NCBI GenBank assembly: GCA_033762255.1
Contig: JANRLT010000015.1
Location: 1 to 64,000, forward strand
Reading direction: 5' to 3'
Length of the DNA: 64,000 bases
DNA from: Pirellulales bacterium
Lineage (GTDB): Bacteria; Planctomycetota; Planctomycetia; Pirellulales; JALHPA01
Numbering within the stretch: position 1 is the stretch's first letter; each line of letters starts with the position of its first letter. Made by a program: the position numbers and the translations under genes. Shown here in pieces: positions 18,577 through 28,211 of the stretch. The notes beneath the pieces were generated by a model, which saw only the letters and a list, made by a program, of their open reading frames with translations, ran no database searches and was not told the DNA's origin.

Positions 18577-19521
18577 ATGGCCGAAGATTACTATAGTTTA
18601 CTGGGCGTGCCCCGCACGGCGACCAGCGCGGAAATCCTCAAGGCGTATCGCGGCCTGGCGCGCAAGCACCATCCCGACCTCAATCCCGACGATAAGCAGG
18701 CCAAACAAAAGTTTCAGCAAATCCAAAAAGCTTTTGAAACGTTGAATGACGCCGAGAAGCGAAAGTTGTACGACCAGTTTGGAGCCGATTATGAGCAACT
18801 CGGTGCCGGTGGCAGGCCGGGGGGTGGAGCTCCTTACGGCGGGGAATGGTCGGGAACCATGCCGGAGGGATTTGAGGGGATCGATCTAGGGGATTTATTG
18901 CGGGGATTTGGCATGGGCGGGGGGCCGACGCCCGATCCCGTTCGCGGGACCAAGACCCGCGCCCGTCGCGGTCGCGCGGCGCAACCGGGTGACGACGTGC
19001 AGCGTGAAATCCTGGTCCCGTTTACCACGGCGGTTTTGGGGGGCAGCCTGGATGTGCCGGTCCAGCGGCCCGATGGCACGCTCGAGACCCTGGCCGTAAA
19101 AATCCCAGCGGGAATCGCCGCGGGGGGCAAAATTCGCTTGCGGGGCAAGGGAGGCCCCGGCGTCAACGGCGGTCCGGCGGGAGATCTGCTGCTGATCGCC
19201 AAGCTGGGGGGGCATCCCTATTTTAGCCGGGACGAACTGGATTTAGAGGTCAAGCTGCCCATCACCCTGGCCGAGGCGCTCCACGGTGCCAAGGTGGATG
19301 TGCCGACACCGGCAGGAGTGATCGCGCTAAAGATTCCCCCCGGGACAAATAGCGGCCGCCGCTTGAGGGCCAAGGGGCGGGGCATTGCCAAGGGGGACGG
19401 TACCACCGGCGATTTATACGCCGTGGTCCAAATTCAACTCCCTGAGGAAATTTCCCCGCAACTGCGCGCCGCCATAGACCAACTTCCAGAGGAAAATCCG
19501 CGCCAGGACCTAAAGTGGTAA
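18577..19521 (+). CDS. DnaJ/CbpA-type co-chaperone
   Basis: A 314-residue protein from the ATG at 18577; the upstream extension to 18457 runs through the inverted repeats and is not expected to be coding. The J domain fills residues 1-70 (DYYSLLGVPRTATSAEI, with the HPD motif that stimulates DnaK ATPase in KHHPDLNPDD). A Gly-rich region follows. The central zinc-finger repeats (CxxCxGxG) of full DnaJ are absent, which marks it as CbpA/DnaJ type B. The C-terminal substrate-binding sandwich is present (QREILVPFTTAVLGGSLDV, IPAGIAAGGKIRLRGKG). It acts in the cytoplasm with DnaK in protein folding. No dnaK or grpE is in the window. Confidence 0.93.
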   Translation: MAEDYYSLLGVPRTATSAEILKAYRGLARKHHPDLNPDDKQAKQKFQQIQKAFETLNDAEKRKLYDQFGADYEQLGAGGRPGGGAPYGGEWSGTMPEGFEGIDLGDLLRGFGMGGGPTPDPVRGTKTRARRGRAAQPGDDVQREILVPFTTAVLGGSLDVPVQRPDGTLETLAVKIPAGIAAGGKIRLRGKGGPGVNGGPAGDLLLIAKLGGHPYFSRDELDLEVKLPITLAEALHGAKVDVPTPAGVIALKIPPGTNSGRRLRAKGRGIAKGDGTTGDLYAVVQIQLPEEISPQLRAAIDQLPEENPRQDLKW

Positions 19522-19536
19522 TCCGGCGGGACTTTT

Positions 19537-20646
19537 TTACGCCGCTTCATACAGCTCGCGAAGTTGCCGCAGCGCTAGGGGTAGTTGCCGCGGCGGCTGG
19601 CGGGGTTGACCGGCCCGCCGTTCGCATTCAGTCAACAACCGCAAGTCCGCATACGCGTCATGGGTTTCTAATTGGCGCGCTAATAACAATTCCCGCGGCT
19701 CCCGAAGTTCTCCCCGCAACAGCGGCAAATGCCGGATCAACCACTCTTGGCGGGGACTCATGATCCCCTCCAGCGCGTCCAATCCGGCGGCGACGGGGTC
19801 TTCCAGATCAATGGCCAATCCCACATCAGCCACCAGCGCGACCAGGGCCAGTTCCGTATCGGCCGGGCGGGCGCGGCGAACTTCCTCAAAAAACGCGAGC
19901 GCGTGCTCGAGCGCTGTCCCGGCCTGGGGGTCGCCGGTTTGTCCCCGCGGGGAATGCGGGACCCGGGCCAGCGGTTCGAGCAGCAGTTCAAATATTTGAA
20001 ACCGGTCGATTTTGGCTTCCGCCTCTAACACCTCTTGCTCGAGGCAGGCGTCGGGATATTCATCGGCCAGCAAGCGGGTCAATTCGGCGATGCTGGCCCG
20101 TTCGATCGGTCGCCCCGTGATAGAGCTTTTGAGCACGGTATTGGCCTGGTTGGCCGGATAGAGGGTCAGTTCATAGGGATATTCGCCCACAATATGCAGA
20201 TGCGTAAAGATTCGTTCGCCCGCCTCCTTTTTGACCCGTTTGCGCTCGATAGAATACGCGATCCCCGCGGCGGCCAGTGCGGCGGTGACGGGTTCCAGGG
20301 CGTCGGCAAACAGATGCACGTCAATATCCGATCCTTGGCGGATTGATCCGGACAGTACGCTGCCGATCAATCGGGGGCGAAAATTCGCCAGGATACGCAT
20401 CAATCGCAGGGCCGCCAACCGCATCCGCCGCAACGCCCCCGAATTCTGTTCTCCCTCCAGCATCCGCGTGAGCGACTGCAACTGGCCGCGAACCTCGGCG
20501 TTGCTGGGCAGGTCCCGCGGGCGGACATCCGCCCCGCAGAGCCGCCGCGCGGCTTTGAGCTTGGCCCGTAGATATTCGGATTCGTCCCGCTCGTACATCA
20601 GACGGGCGGCCTCGTGGGCGATTTGCTGGCGGAGTTTGCCGGACAT
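19537..20646 (-). CDS. Pol-beta-type nucleotidyltransferase domain protein
   Basis: A 369-residue protein from the ATG at 20646; the longer frame to 20766 starts in unlikely sequence. The pol-beta nucleotidyltransferase motif is clear: G100-S101, then G105-S106-D107-I-D109 in GSIRQGSDIDVHLF, where the two Asp bind metal. A basic N-terminal helical part (residues 1-90) precedes it. The C-terminal half is helical and contains HALAFFEEVRRARP and LVALVADVGLAIDLEDP, which look like the HD-domain region of tRNA nucleotidyltransferases but with LVADVGL where HD metal ligands would be, so any HD domain is degenerate. Substrate is unknown. It runs convergently to dnaJ; the stops are 16 bases apart. 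Confidence 0.82.
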   Translation of the reverse strand: MSGKLRQQIAHEAARLMYERDESEYLRAKLKAARRLCGADVRPRDLPSNAEVRGQLQSLTRMLEGEQNSGALRRMRLAALRLMRILANFRPRLIGSVLSGSIRQGSDIDVHLFADALEPVTAALAAAGIAYSIERKRVKKEAGERIFTHLHIVGEYPYELTLYPANQANTVLKSSITGRPIERASIAELTRLLADEYPDACLEQEVLEAEAKIDRFQIFELLLEPLARVPHSPRGQTGDPQAGTALEHALAFFEEVRRARPADTELALVALVADVGLAIDLEDPVAAGLDALEGIMSPRQEWLIRHLPLLRGELREPRELLLARQLETHDAYADLRLLTECERRAGQPRQPPRQLPLALRQLRELYEAA

Positions 20647-20774
20647 GGTCACCGTCCCTGGTGAAAAGAACAGGCGGGAAAAAGCACATACAGCGGCCGC
20701 GTGGTTGGGGTCGGGCATGCGCCGCCGGGCGCGCCAAAATTTTGGCCGGAATGTCGCGGCCCACACGGGTCGGC

Positions 20775-21344
20775 TTATTTTTTGCCGGGCTTCGCGGTTT
20801 CCTCTGTGGCGGCATCGTCATCCCGCGGCTTTTCCTCCACGATCTCAATTTGTGCGGGATCGCGGATTTCGATTTCGGGTTTTCCCTTGTGCATTTCAAT
20901 CTTGCCCGTAACGCGAATCAGCTTGCCCGCAAAATGCAGCGCGGGATCGTCAATCTGGGCTTCTTTAAACTTTTCCAGATCCTTGGGAAAAATCACCACC
21001 TGAAAGTTGTCCTTGTCCTTGTAGTTTCCCTTGGAATTTAAAAAACAGGGGGATTTTTCGTTTTTTAAGTTCGACGACAGCACCTTAAATTCCACCACGC
21101 ATAATTTGCCAACGTGGTCGGCCGCTTCCGCCAGCTTGATGGGGTGCGGTTTTTCCTGGTCGGCTTCCTGATCGGTGGCTTCCTTTTTAGGGGCTTTTTT
21201 ATCGGCACCGCCCGCCGGGGGGGCTGGCTCCGCGGCTTGAACCACGCCCGGGGCGTGTTGCCACAACTCTATCGCCCCGCAGATGGCCCATGACAGACAA
21301 AACAACCGGGCAAATCGGCAAATCATCAGATGTGGCCCGCGCAT
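20775..21344 (-). CDS. Secreted OB-fold-like protein
   Basis: About 189 residues. The ATG at 21344 starts MRGPHLMICRF; a second ATG at 21326 gives a cleaner leader (FARLFCLSWAICGAIELW), and the choice between them is open. After the leader comes an Ala/Pro/Lys/Glu-rich stretch, then a beta-barrel-like segment (CVVEFKVLSSNLKN, NFQVVIFPKDLEKF, LIRVTGKIEMHKGKPEIEI) typical of OB-fold domains found in exported planctomycete proteins. Such domains bind oligosaccharides, nucleic acids or proteins; no ligand can be named here. The C-terminal tail is acidic and Lys-rich. It precedes the ABC permease gene in the same direction. Confidence 0.72.
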   Translation of the reverse strand: MRGPHLMICRFARLFCLSWAICGAIELWQHAPGVVQAAEPAPPAGGADKKAPKKEATDQEADQEKPHPIKLAEAADHVGKLCVVEFKVLSSNLKNEKSPCFLNSKGNYKDKDNFQVVIFPKDLEKFKEAQIDDPALHFAGKLIRVTGKIEMHKGKPEIEIRDPAQIEIVEEKPRDDDAATEETAKPGKK

Positions 21345-21493
21345 GGAGGTGGTCCCCGGGGTTGGTAGCAAAGTGGTAATAAAAAAAGTTCAACCGCGCT
21401 TGGACGTTTATGCCAACTATTGTAAACCGACCGGAAAAATTTCGCCTAGGGAATTTGCCAAATTTTGCCGCCCCACCCTTAACAATGGCCTAT

Positions 21494-23305
21494 TTATGGC
21501 TCCGACGAGTCCCAGGGGCTGGCGGGGCGGTGCAGTTGGGCCCGCGCTTGTTCGGCCTGGTCGAGGGCGACGCGTGTGGGGACCATTAGCCGTTCTTGCC
21601 GCATTTCGGCCATGATTCCGGGCAAATTAGCCAGCAGGCAGGCCCCTCCCGCCACTAGGACAAAGACCACCGGCGACTCCCGGTCGTAAATTCGATTTGC
21701 CGAATTCGAATACTCCAGAATAATCATCCAAAACGGATTGGTCCAATAGATCAAGGAATCCGCCGATACCACCGGGCGATCCAAAAAAACCAGATAAATC
21801 ATCGGCCAGCCGATCCCGCACAGGATCATCAGCACATGCACCAAAATCCGCAAAAAAAACGAGCCGACATACGATCGCTGGGCATAGCGCAGAAAGATCG
21901 CCCCCAGGCCGAGGTACAGCATAAGATATCCGCCGATCATGAGCGCGACGCGGGTCATGCTAAAATTTAGTCTCCAGGACTGATAATAGTTATTTAAATT
22001 TGAAGTCTGCAAACTGGAAAACCAATAATATTCCAAAAACACAAACATCGCCGCCACGGCGATATAGTTGGCCAGCGCGTACAAATATCCCCGTCCCGGA
22101 CCGGGGTACAGCCAGCTAAAAAAGACTTTGGCAAGCTCTGACCGGGGTAGTTCCCGCTTGACCCGGGGGGAGAGCAAATCGGATTCGCCGGTGGCGAATA
22201 CGCCCATGATGTACCAATAGGCGGCGGAAACCAGAAACAGCAGGCGCATGATCAACTGGGCCTCGCCGGGGGAGTTATCGTTGATGATCAGTTGCAGCAG
22301 CGCGCAGGCCCAGCCAAAGAATAGCGCGTGCTGGATGACTGTCCAGACCCGCAGCGCGGTGGCCCGGTTGTCGCTGGGAAAAGTGATTTGCGATGCCCCG
22401 GCTAGATAAAACAGATAGCCGGTGGTGGTGATTGCCAGGATTAATCCGACCTGCACAATCCAATAGAGGGGAGTCTCTAACCCGCGGGAAAAGACTTGGC
22501 TTTGGATTAACTCGTACATCAGGGGCTGGCAGCCATAAAAGGCCAAAAACAGGCCAATGATCAGACCCACCATGACCAGCGTTTGCCAAAAGCGTTCCTT
22601 GGTCACGGTGGCCAGCATGAGCGCCGCGGTGGTGAATAAAAGCGACGCCAACACCAAATAAAGCAATACAAAACCGATCGTGGGAAAGTCAATCCCCCGC
22701 AGCATGTAGGTAAAGGTCAAACAAGGGACGACCGCGCTAAAATAGAGCAGCATTTGCACGACCGCGCTGGCGAATTTACCCCCCACGATCTGTCGAGGAG
22801 TCAGGTTGGTGACGGAGAGTAGCTCAAACGTCTTGTCCTCGGTCTCGGTCGCGAGCGAGCGAAAGGCCATAAACGGCACAATAATCAACAACGGAAAAGA
22901 AAGGATCGCGCTGTATCCCTGAAAGACAAAATCTCCGGGGGTTTGCTGCTGTTGGCCGGAACGGATCCACGTTGCGCTAAAAAACGACCAGATCCAGCAG
23001 GCCCCCAACATCAGCAAAAAGGTAATGAGGAATTGCCGGCTTTTGAGCGCTTGGCGGCATTCCTTGACCAAGATGGGGTTAAACCATTCCCCGGCGGTTT
23101 CCAACGTATCGTCGATCGCGTTGGCCCAGCCGCGCGGCGCGAGGCCCAGGGGAATATCAAGCGCGGCGGCTCCTCCCGCGGTACCCATCGTGGCTGTCGG
23201 GTGGGAAATAGCTGACCCTATACCACCGAGTCCCTCCCGGCCCCGGGATGTTAAGTCCGACTCGACGGCATCCGGGCCTGGGGAAATTGAAATGGGATCG
23301 CTCAT
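21494..23305 (-). CDS. ABC-2-type transporter permease
   Basis: A 603-residue integral membrane protein. An N-terminal cytoplasmic segment of about 75 residues is followed by about twelve hydrophobic helices, starting FLITFLLMLGACWIWSFF and including SFPLLIIVPFMAFRSLATE and TEDKTFELLSVTNL, the pattern of ABC-2 permeases. The ATG at 23305 overlaps the ATPase gene by 4 bases (23302-23305), so the two are coupled. It is presumably the membrane part of a transporter with the ATPase and, possibly, the large protein at 24485-26710. The permease is larger than a usual ABC-2 subunit, perhaps a fused two-half form. Substrate is unknown. Confidence 0.9.
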   Translation of the reverse strand: MSDPISISPGPDAVESDLTSRGREGLGGIGSAISHPTATMGTAGGAAALDIPLGLAPRGWANAIDDTLETAGEWFNPILVKECRQALKSRQFLITFLLMLGACWIWSFFSATWIRSGQQQQTPGDFVFQGYSAILSFPLLIIVPFMAFRSLATETEDKTFELLSVTNLTPRQIVGGKFASAVVQMLLYFSAVVPCLTFTYMLRGIDFPTIGFVLLYLVLASLLFTTAALMLATVTKERFWQTLVMVGLIIGLFLAFYGCQPLMYELIQSQVFSRGLETPLYWIVQVGLILAITTTGYLFYLAGASQITFPSDNRATALRVWTVIQHALFFGWACALLQLIINDNSPGEAQLIMRLLFLVSAAYWYIMGVFATGESDLLSPRVKRELPRSELAKVFFSWLYPGPGRGYLYALANYIAVAAMFVFLEYYWFSSLQTSNLNNYYQSWRLNFSMTRVALMIGGYLMLYLGLGAIFLRYAQRSYVGSFFLRILVHVLMILCGIGWPMIYLVFLDRPVVSADSLIYWTNPFWMIILEYSNSANRIYDRESPVVFVLVAGGACLLANLPGIMAEMRQERLMVPTRVALDQAEQARAQLHRPASPWDSSEP

Positions 23306-24261
23306 TGGACTAGCCCCTTGGTGACTTGGATAAAGACTTCTTCGAGGGATTTCTTTTGCGCGCCAAAGGCCACCACGGGAAAATCCGCCAGGATGAGTTG
23401 CCGCAGCAGGGCGGCCTCGTCCAGTTCGTTCCCTTCCAGGGCAAAGCTAAGCGTTTCGCCGCTGCGCTGCACTTCGGCGATTTTGCCGGTGGCCAGCAGC
23501 CATTCGCGCGCCGCGGCGGCCCCTCCATCACCCAGCACGCGCAGGCGAATCCAGACCCGCCGGTCGTCCCCCGATTGTTCATGGGTCAGGCGCTCTGGCG
23601 GACCGACGTACAAGATGCGTCCCTGTTCGATAATTCCCACCAGGTCGCACATTTCGCCCAATTCGCTGAGGATGTGAGAGCTGATAAGGATTGTTTTGCC
23701 ATCGGCGGCAAGCTGGCGGATCATTTCCCGCAGTTCGATCCGCGCCCGGGGGTCCAGCCCCGCGGCGGGTTCGTCCATGATCAGCACCGCCGGGTCATGG
23801 ATGATGGTGCGTCCCAGGCAAAGCCGCTGCTTCATCCCTTTGCTCAGGCCGGTGATCGGTTTATCGGCCAGTTGATCAAGCTGGGTAAAGTGCATCACGC
23901 GGGAGAGCGCGCGGCGGCGGTCGGTCCCCCGCAGGCCGTAGGAGCGGGCAAAAAAGTCCAGGTATTCACGGACGTTGACGTTTGGATAAACGCCAAAGCT
24001 ATCCGGCATAAAGCCCAGCCGCGCGCGGACGCGGTCGGGATCATTGATGGATGAAAATCCATCCACAAAGGCATCGCCATAGTTAGGCAGTTCCAACGTG
24101 GCCAAGATCCGCATGCTGGTGGTTTTGCCCGCGCCATTTGGCCCGATATAGCCAAAGACCTGGCCCCGGGGCACGCAAAACGAAATATCATTGACCGCCT
24201 TGGTCTTGCCAAAGGAGCGGTGCAAATGACGAAACTCGATCATCGGTTGCGTGGCTATCAT
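23302..24261 (-). CDS. ABC transporter ATP-binding protein
   Basis: A 319-residue ATPase. Walker A is GPNGAGKT (40-47), the signature reads LSKGMKQR, Walker B is LIMDEPAAGLDP with the catalytic Glu, and the H-loop is in LISSHIL. It is of the DrrA/CcmA-like group that pairs with ABC-2 permeases, and the overlap with the permease gene confirms the pairing. The C-terminal 100 residues are a regulatory-like extension, ending in SLEEVFIQVTKGL, also typical of this group. It couples ATP hydrolysis to transport across the inner membrane. Confidence 0.95.
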   Translation of the reverse strand: MIATQPMIEFRHLHRSFGKTKAVNDISFCVPRGQVFGYIGPNGAGKTTSMRILATLELPNYGDAFVDGFSSINDPDRVRARLGFMPDSFGVYPNVNVREYLDFFARSYGLRGTDRRRALSRVMHFTQLDQLADKPITGLSKGMKQRLCLGRTIIHDPAVLIMDEPAAGLDPRARIELREMIRQLAADGKTILISSHILSELGEMCDLVGIIEQGRILYVGPPERLTHEQSGDDRRVWIRLRVLGDGGAAAAREWLLATGKIAEVQRSGETLSFALEGNELDEAALLRQLILADFPVVAFGAQKKSLEEVFIQVTKGLVQ

Positions 24262-24361
24262 GGAAGTTGCTTCAATTACAAATTACAAATTAAGAATTAC
24301 GAATTGATTCGCAATCATAAATCGTTCTGACTGCCGCGACCCACGATTCTCGACCCTTAAC

Positions 24362-24386
24362 CCGCCGATGCCATCGGCGGCTTTGT
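24362..24386 (-). repeat. Short palindromic repeat, copy B
   Basis: On the minus strand it reads ACAAAG followed by CCGCCGATG-G-CATCGGCGG, a perfect 9-bp stem with a single-base centre. It lies in the 223-base gap between the ABC ATPase and the large membrane protein, next to a pyrimidine-rich stretch of repeated CTCCCGT units (about 24420-24484) and an AT-rich AATTACAAATT tract (about 24276-24305). Copy C is at 42259-42283. Confidence 0.75.
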
Positions 24387-24484
24387 TAATTTCAGGCTCA
24401 ATCCCCAACGACATATCTGCCTCCCGTCTCCCGTCTCCCGCCTGCCTTCTCCCGTCTCTCGCAACCCGCCTCCCGCGACTCGCC

Positions 24485-26710
24485 TCACCATTTTCCAATC
24501 ACCAAATGCAGTCCATGCGGTTCCACACTAGCGGCGGTCCCCAACTCCAGATCGGGTTGCTGCTCTAAAATGGCGTAGTAGGTCCGTCGGGGGGCGGAGT
24601 CGGTCAAGCTCAACCAACGGCCGTTGATGGCCGCCTCCAGGGGATCGCCTTGCGGCAGGCCCCCCGTGGGATCAACCAAAGAGGGAAAGGGATTGCTGGT
24701 GCTCGAGTTGTACCCGCCGCTGATAAAAAAATCCAAATCCGCCCCTTTGGCAAAATCGACACACTGCTGATTGACACTCCCCGCGGGAATAGCGGTGGCG
24801 TTGGCCGCGGCATTATCTTCAAGATTGGCCAGGACATGCCAATTCCCCTGTTCATCCTTGATCAGCGCTTTTAAAATTTTGGACCCCAGCAAGTTTTGCA
24901 CCCGCAACGTTCCGGAGCTGTCGGCGAACTTTAACTGACGACGGCTGGTCTGGACCCGGTTGGTCAAAAATTGCACCGGCACGCGGGAAAGCAGCCACCC
25001 CTGCCTGAGCGATTGGATCTTCCGCGAGTTTGCATCCCCCTCCGCCAGCCAATCCAGCCGCAATTCATTTCGGGAATTATGATCTTGCCTAATGAGCGGG
25101 TAGATCGCGGTCTGGTCGGAAAACGCCAGCCCCGCGCTGGGGGCGATACCCGCAAAGTACGACAACCGTCCCCGGACAATTTGCCGTTCGGCCGATTGAT
25201 CCAGCCAGGTGACGCTGCGGGTCCGCAGGCGCACCCCCAAGCCGTCAGAATACAAGGTATACAACAATAATCCGCTGGTAATAACCAACGCGCTTAGCGG
25301 GATGGTTATGAGCAGCCAACTCAGCCTCTTTTTGCGGATCAAATAAAACAAATTCATCGGGCCGATAAATAGCACAAACAGCGTGATCAATATTTGAAAC
25401 GCGGTGATCGGTGGTTCTCCCACGCCGGCGATATAAAAATCGGTGGGGTTGGAAGAATGGGGGGAAGAGCTGGACTCGACCCCTTGTTGTTGCGACCAAG
25501 TGGGAAGGTGATGCAAAATTGGCGTGTAGTCGGGGTTGTTGTTTGCCTCGACCGCCACGCCGATCACCCAGCCGCTGCCAAACGGGCGGCAGGCGATCAA
25601 CGTATCCGCGGGCCAGCCAGCTTGAATCAGCCGCTGCCGGTAATCGTCCGTCTGGGCGCCGGAATGGGGATTTTGCAGGCGATCCGGCACTTTCCAACCG
25701 GAAAAGGCTTTTTCATTTTCAGCCGCTTGATTCGCGGGCACATTTTCCACCCAATCATCCACCTTTTGCCAGATACTTCCTTGGGTTGGATCCGGTGGAA
25801 GCTCCTGCTCCACGACCAAGAACCCCCCGCTGGCAACCCAGTCCCGCAGCGCGCGGGCTTGGGGGGGGAAATTCTTTTGTAGGTTGGTCAGGTCGTCGGG
25901 CCTGGCCAAGGTTGCCACTAGCGTGGAATACCCTAGCCAGTTGGTGGGAAGTTCCGACAGCGAGGAAAGTTGCGTCTCTTGAAAATTGGGGTTTTGGTAC
26001 ATTAAAAATGATGTCGGTTGCCCCTGGGAACGGGTATTGGCAATTTGCAAATGGGAATTTGCCATGGCGGGAGAAGTGGCCACGCGTAGGACATGGGTTT
26101 GGAAACTATCCCCCCCCACGGTCTGATAATTTGGAGGGATCTGAAAATCCGAAAGAGTCAGAAATGGCGAGGTATTATTAAACTGTCCCCGCTGATTTAC
26201 AAAGTAAAAGTTTTGAAAAGAAAGTTCGGGCACGGGCTTGCCGTCGATGGAAGTTTCAAAATCATAATTGCCATAAAAAAACGACGCCGGAACCAGCATG
26301 CTATGTGCTGATTTGGCATTGGCCGGCAAAATCATCCTGTCGGAAATGCGCCAGGAGTTTTGCGAAAGCCGATGGCTGTAGACAAATTGAATTTCCCGAT
26401 CGACGGCCACGGGAGCGGTGGTTTTTACCGTAATTCGCAACGGACGATAACCTGGACCATCCGGCCAGGTGTTGTCCAGTTCTAATTCTAATTGCGAGGG
26501 ATTGGCAACGGGTACCGAACCGGGAGGAAAATTAATCGAGAAATTGGTTAGCCCCTGCGCCGTGGATCCGGGATTAAGTGTGGAATTAGGATTAACAGAC
26601 GATTGCTGAAAACCCGGGAGATAAATTTTTACTCCCTGCGCCGCCGCCGGGAAAGCGGCGCAAAACGCCACGCAGACCGACGCCAAGATGGTTATCGTCC
26701 AAGTTCGCAT
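24485..26710 (-). CDS. Large exported membrane protein with GATase-like segment, ABC-partner candidate
   Basis: A 741-residue protein from the ATG at 26710 (two codons inside the longest frame). The signal peptide is clear (ITILASVCVAFCAAFPAAAQG). A beta-rich exported domain follows; then YSTLVATLARPDDL and ALRDWVASGGFLVVEQELPP, the pattern of class-I GATase-like or DUF4350 domains. Two hydrophobic helices near the middle (ITLFVLFIGPMNLFYLI and WLLITIPLSALVITSGLLLY) are followed by another exported part. Similar proteins sit beside ABC-2 transporters of the gliding/GldG type, and here it is 224 bases upstream of the ABC ATPase in the same direction. A partner role in that transporter is inference. 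No catalytic residue is evident. Confidence 0.83.
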   Translation of the reverse strand: MRTWTITILASVCVAFCAAFPAAAQGVKIYLPGFQQSSVNPNSTLNPGSTAQGLTNFSINFPPGSVPVANPSQLELELDNTWPDGPGYRPLRITVKTTAPVAVDREIQFVYSHRLSQNSWRISDRMILPANAKSAHSMLVPASFFYGNYDFETSIDGKPVPELSFQNFYFVNQRGQFNNTSPFLTLSDFQIPPNYQTVGGDSFQTHVLRVATSPAMANSHLQIANTRSQGQPTSFLMYQNPNFQETQLSSLSELPTNWLGYSTLVATLARPDDLTNLQKNFPPQARALRDWVASGGFLVVEQELPPDPTQGSIWQKVDDWVENVPANQAAENEKAFSGWKVPDRLQNPHSGAQTDDYRQRLIQAGWPADTLIACRPFGSGWVIGVAVEANNNPDYTPILHHLPTWSQQQGVESSSSPHSSNPTDFYIAGVGEPPITAFQILITLFVLFIGPMNLFYLIRKKRLSWLLITIPLSALVITSGLLLYTLYSDGLGVRLRTRSVTWLDQSAERQIVRGRLSYFAGIAPSAGLAFSDQTAIYPLIRQDHNSRNELRLDWLAEGDANSRKIQSLRQGWLLSRVPVQFLTNRVQTSRRQLKFADSSGTLRVQNLLGSKILKALIKDEQGNWHVLANLEDNAAANATAIPAGSVNQQCVDFAKGADLDFFISGGYNSSTSNPFPSLVDPTGGLPQGDPLEAAINGRWLSLTDSAPRRTYYAILEQQPDLELGTAASVEPHGLHLVIGKW

Positions 26711-26811
26711 GCCCACGACCCGTTATAAAAAGGGTAAAAACAAAGCCGAGGATGGTGTCGGCGGTGTGAGTATCATGGGTTGTGGCCCATTGAGATTTTG
26801 CCTGTGCCGCG

Positions 26812-27105
26812 TTATTCGTTTTCCGAGATATTGGCCGGTCGCATGCCGACGGGGGATTCTTGTTCCGCGCCCGGGACCATGGCCGGTGTGACCGAGCGGC
26901 GAAACGGGGTCAATAGCCCCATGGCATAGACTAGCCCGAATAGTAATGCCGCCGAGAGGGCGCTGGCCAGCAGCAACAACCCCGCCGCCGCGGCCCCATA
27001 CATCCAACTGCGGTCGCTTTGAAATAAGGTAATACAAAAGAGCAGTAACGCGCCGATCAGAATACCCAGGAGCAACCGGCTCAGAGTGAATTGCGGCAAT
27101 AGCAT
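26812..27105 (-). CDS. Small membrane protein, unknown
   Basis: A 97-residue protein from the ATG at 27105, with two hydrophobic helices (LLLGILIGALLLFCITLF and YGAAAAGLLLLASALSAALLFGLVYAMGLL) and a short polar tail (PGAEQESPVGMRPANISENE). An N-terminal extension to 27204 is possible but does not look like a leader. No family is recognised. It is 101 bases upstream of the large exported protein on the same strand and may be expressed with it. The 260 bases before it (27106-27365) show no gene or obvious signal. Confidence 0.6.
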   Translation of the reverse strand: MLLPQFTLSRLLLGILIGALLLFCITLFQSDRSWMYGAAAAGLLLLASALSAALLFGLVYAMGLLTPFRRSVTPAMVPGAEQESPVGMRPANISENE

Positions 27106-27365
27106 GCTGGATTTCCGTAATAGTAAATATACATGGGCGAAAAGCGCGGGATTTGGGATCGTTGTCGCTGGCTCCAATATAAAGATATTTTCCCGCCACT
27201 GCAAAAGAGAAACCGGTCAAAGCCGAATCGCCAACGCAGTCCCGCCCAAGCATGTATTCCGCCTGCAACCATTCGCTCCGTGGTTAAAAATCTTGGCAAA
27301 TGGTCAAAACCCCCCCTTCCGGGCCAGTATTTCCGATAGGGCCGTTTTCTTGATTTGAAACGGAA

Positions 27366-28076
27366 TCAATCCCGAGGCACAACTTGCAAGGGGCGTAAAA
27401 ACGCCTCGATCACTTGCCGCTGGCGCTCCTCCCCGGTCTGTTGAAATACGGTCCACAGATTTAACAAAATGCGTCCCAGCCATTGCGGGTGCGCGGCAAG
27501 CGGAAGTTCATCCCATGTGAGTTGAATGGACTGCCCCAGCACGCGCGAAAGCTGCTCGGCGGCTTCCGCGGTGGAGAGCAGTCGTCCCCCGGCAAAGGGA
27601 TCAATAAGTTGCCAATCGGTCGTGGCAGAGCCGTCCGCCATGACCGCCGCCAAAAAATGCCCCGGCGTGTTGACCCCCTCCACCACTAAGCCCACGCGCT
27701 CGGCGACGGCTTTGTAGACCAGCGTTAACAGCACCGGCAAACCCCTCCGCCGCTCCAAGACCAGGGGCAAATAACTCATTTGCGGCTGATAATAATTTTC
27801 GGGATCGCCACGAAATCCCAGCGTGGCAAATAATTCTTCGTGCAAGTGGGCCAATACCGCCGTCGGCGCGCGGCTGGTCAAGGGACGAATCACCGTGGAG
27901 GCGATATCGTCAAGTTGGCGAAGTGACTGATCGGGATGCCAGTCGCTGTTGACCTGCCAGGCAATTGCCCCCACCCCCCGCACCAGCGAGTCCGTCTGGT
28001 CCAGTGTGGCCAGTTGCGCCTGGTAAAATTGCCAGACCTCGGGCCGGATCAGGTGGGGAGAAATTGGCATGGTCAT
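27366..28076 (-). CDS. SirB1-family transglutaminase-like protein
   Basis: A 236-residue protein with the features of the SirB1/transglutaminase-core-2 family: YYQPQMSYLPLVLERRRGLPVLLTLVY in the first half, then GVNTPGHFLAAV and LIDPFAGGRLLS. These match the family signature of R-[KR]-G-[IL]-P, GVN-x-PGHF and IDPF. Such proteins are usually annotated by similarity to the SirB1 cluster, and true enzymatic activity is not established. No TPR region, often seen at the C-terminus, is obvious here; the last 50 residues (LGRILLNLWTVFQQTGEE) keep the helical pattern. It stands alone between two unrelated genes. Confidence 0.85.
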   Translation of the reverse strand: MTMPISPHLIRPEVWQFYQAQLATLDQTDSLVRGVGAIAWQVNSDWHPDQSLRQLDDIASTVIRPLTSRAPTAVLAHLHEELFATLGFRGDPENYYQPQMSYLPLVLERRRGLPVLLTLVYKAVAERVGLVVEGVNTPGHFLAAVMADGSATTDWQLIDPFAGGRLLSTAEAAEQLSRVLGQSIQLTWDELPLAAHPQWLGRILLNLWTVFQQTGEERQRQVIEAFLRPLQVVPRD

Positions 28077-28211
28077 TTATTGGCAACAAGTCGGAAAGAC
28101 GGTTTCGGCGTCATTGCGAATCGTTAAATTCTTCAAGCAGCCTAAAGTTTATTCGATTTCCAACTCACAGATAGCAACATGCGATTGATCCCACAGGCCA
28201 TTTGTAAATGT

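Noticed and set aside
26723-27268. 181-residue minus-strand ORF overlapping the small membrane protein
   Set aside because: It lacks a leader or motif, while the alternative frame has clean hydrophobic helices and a plausible start at 27105.
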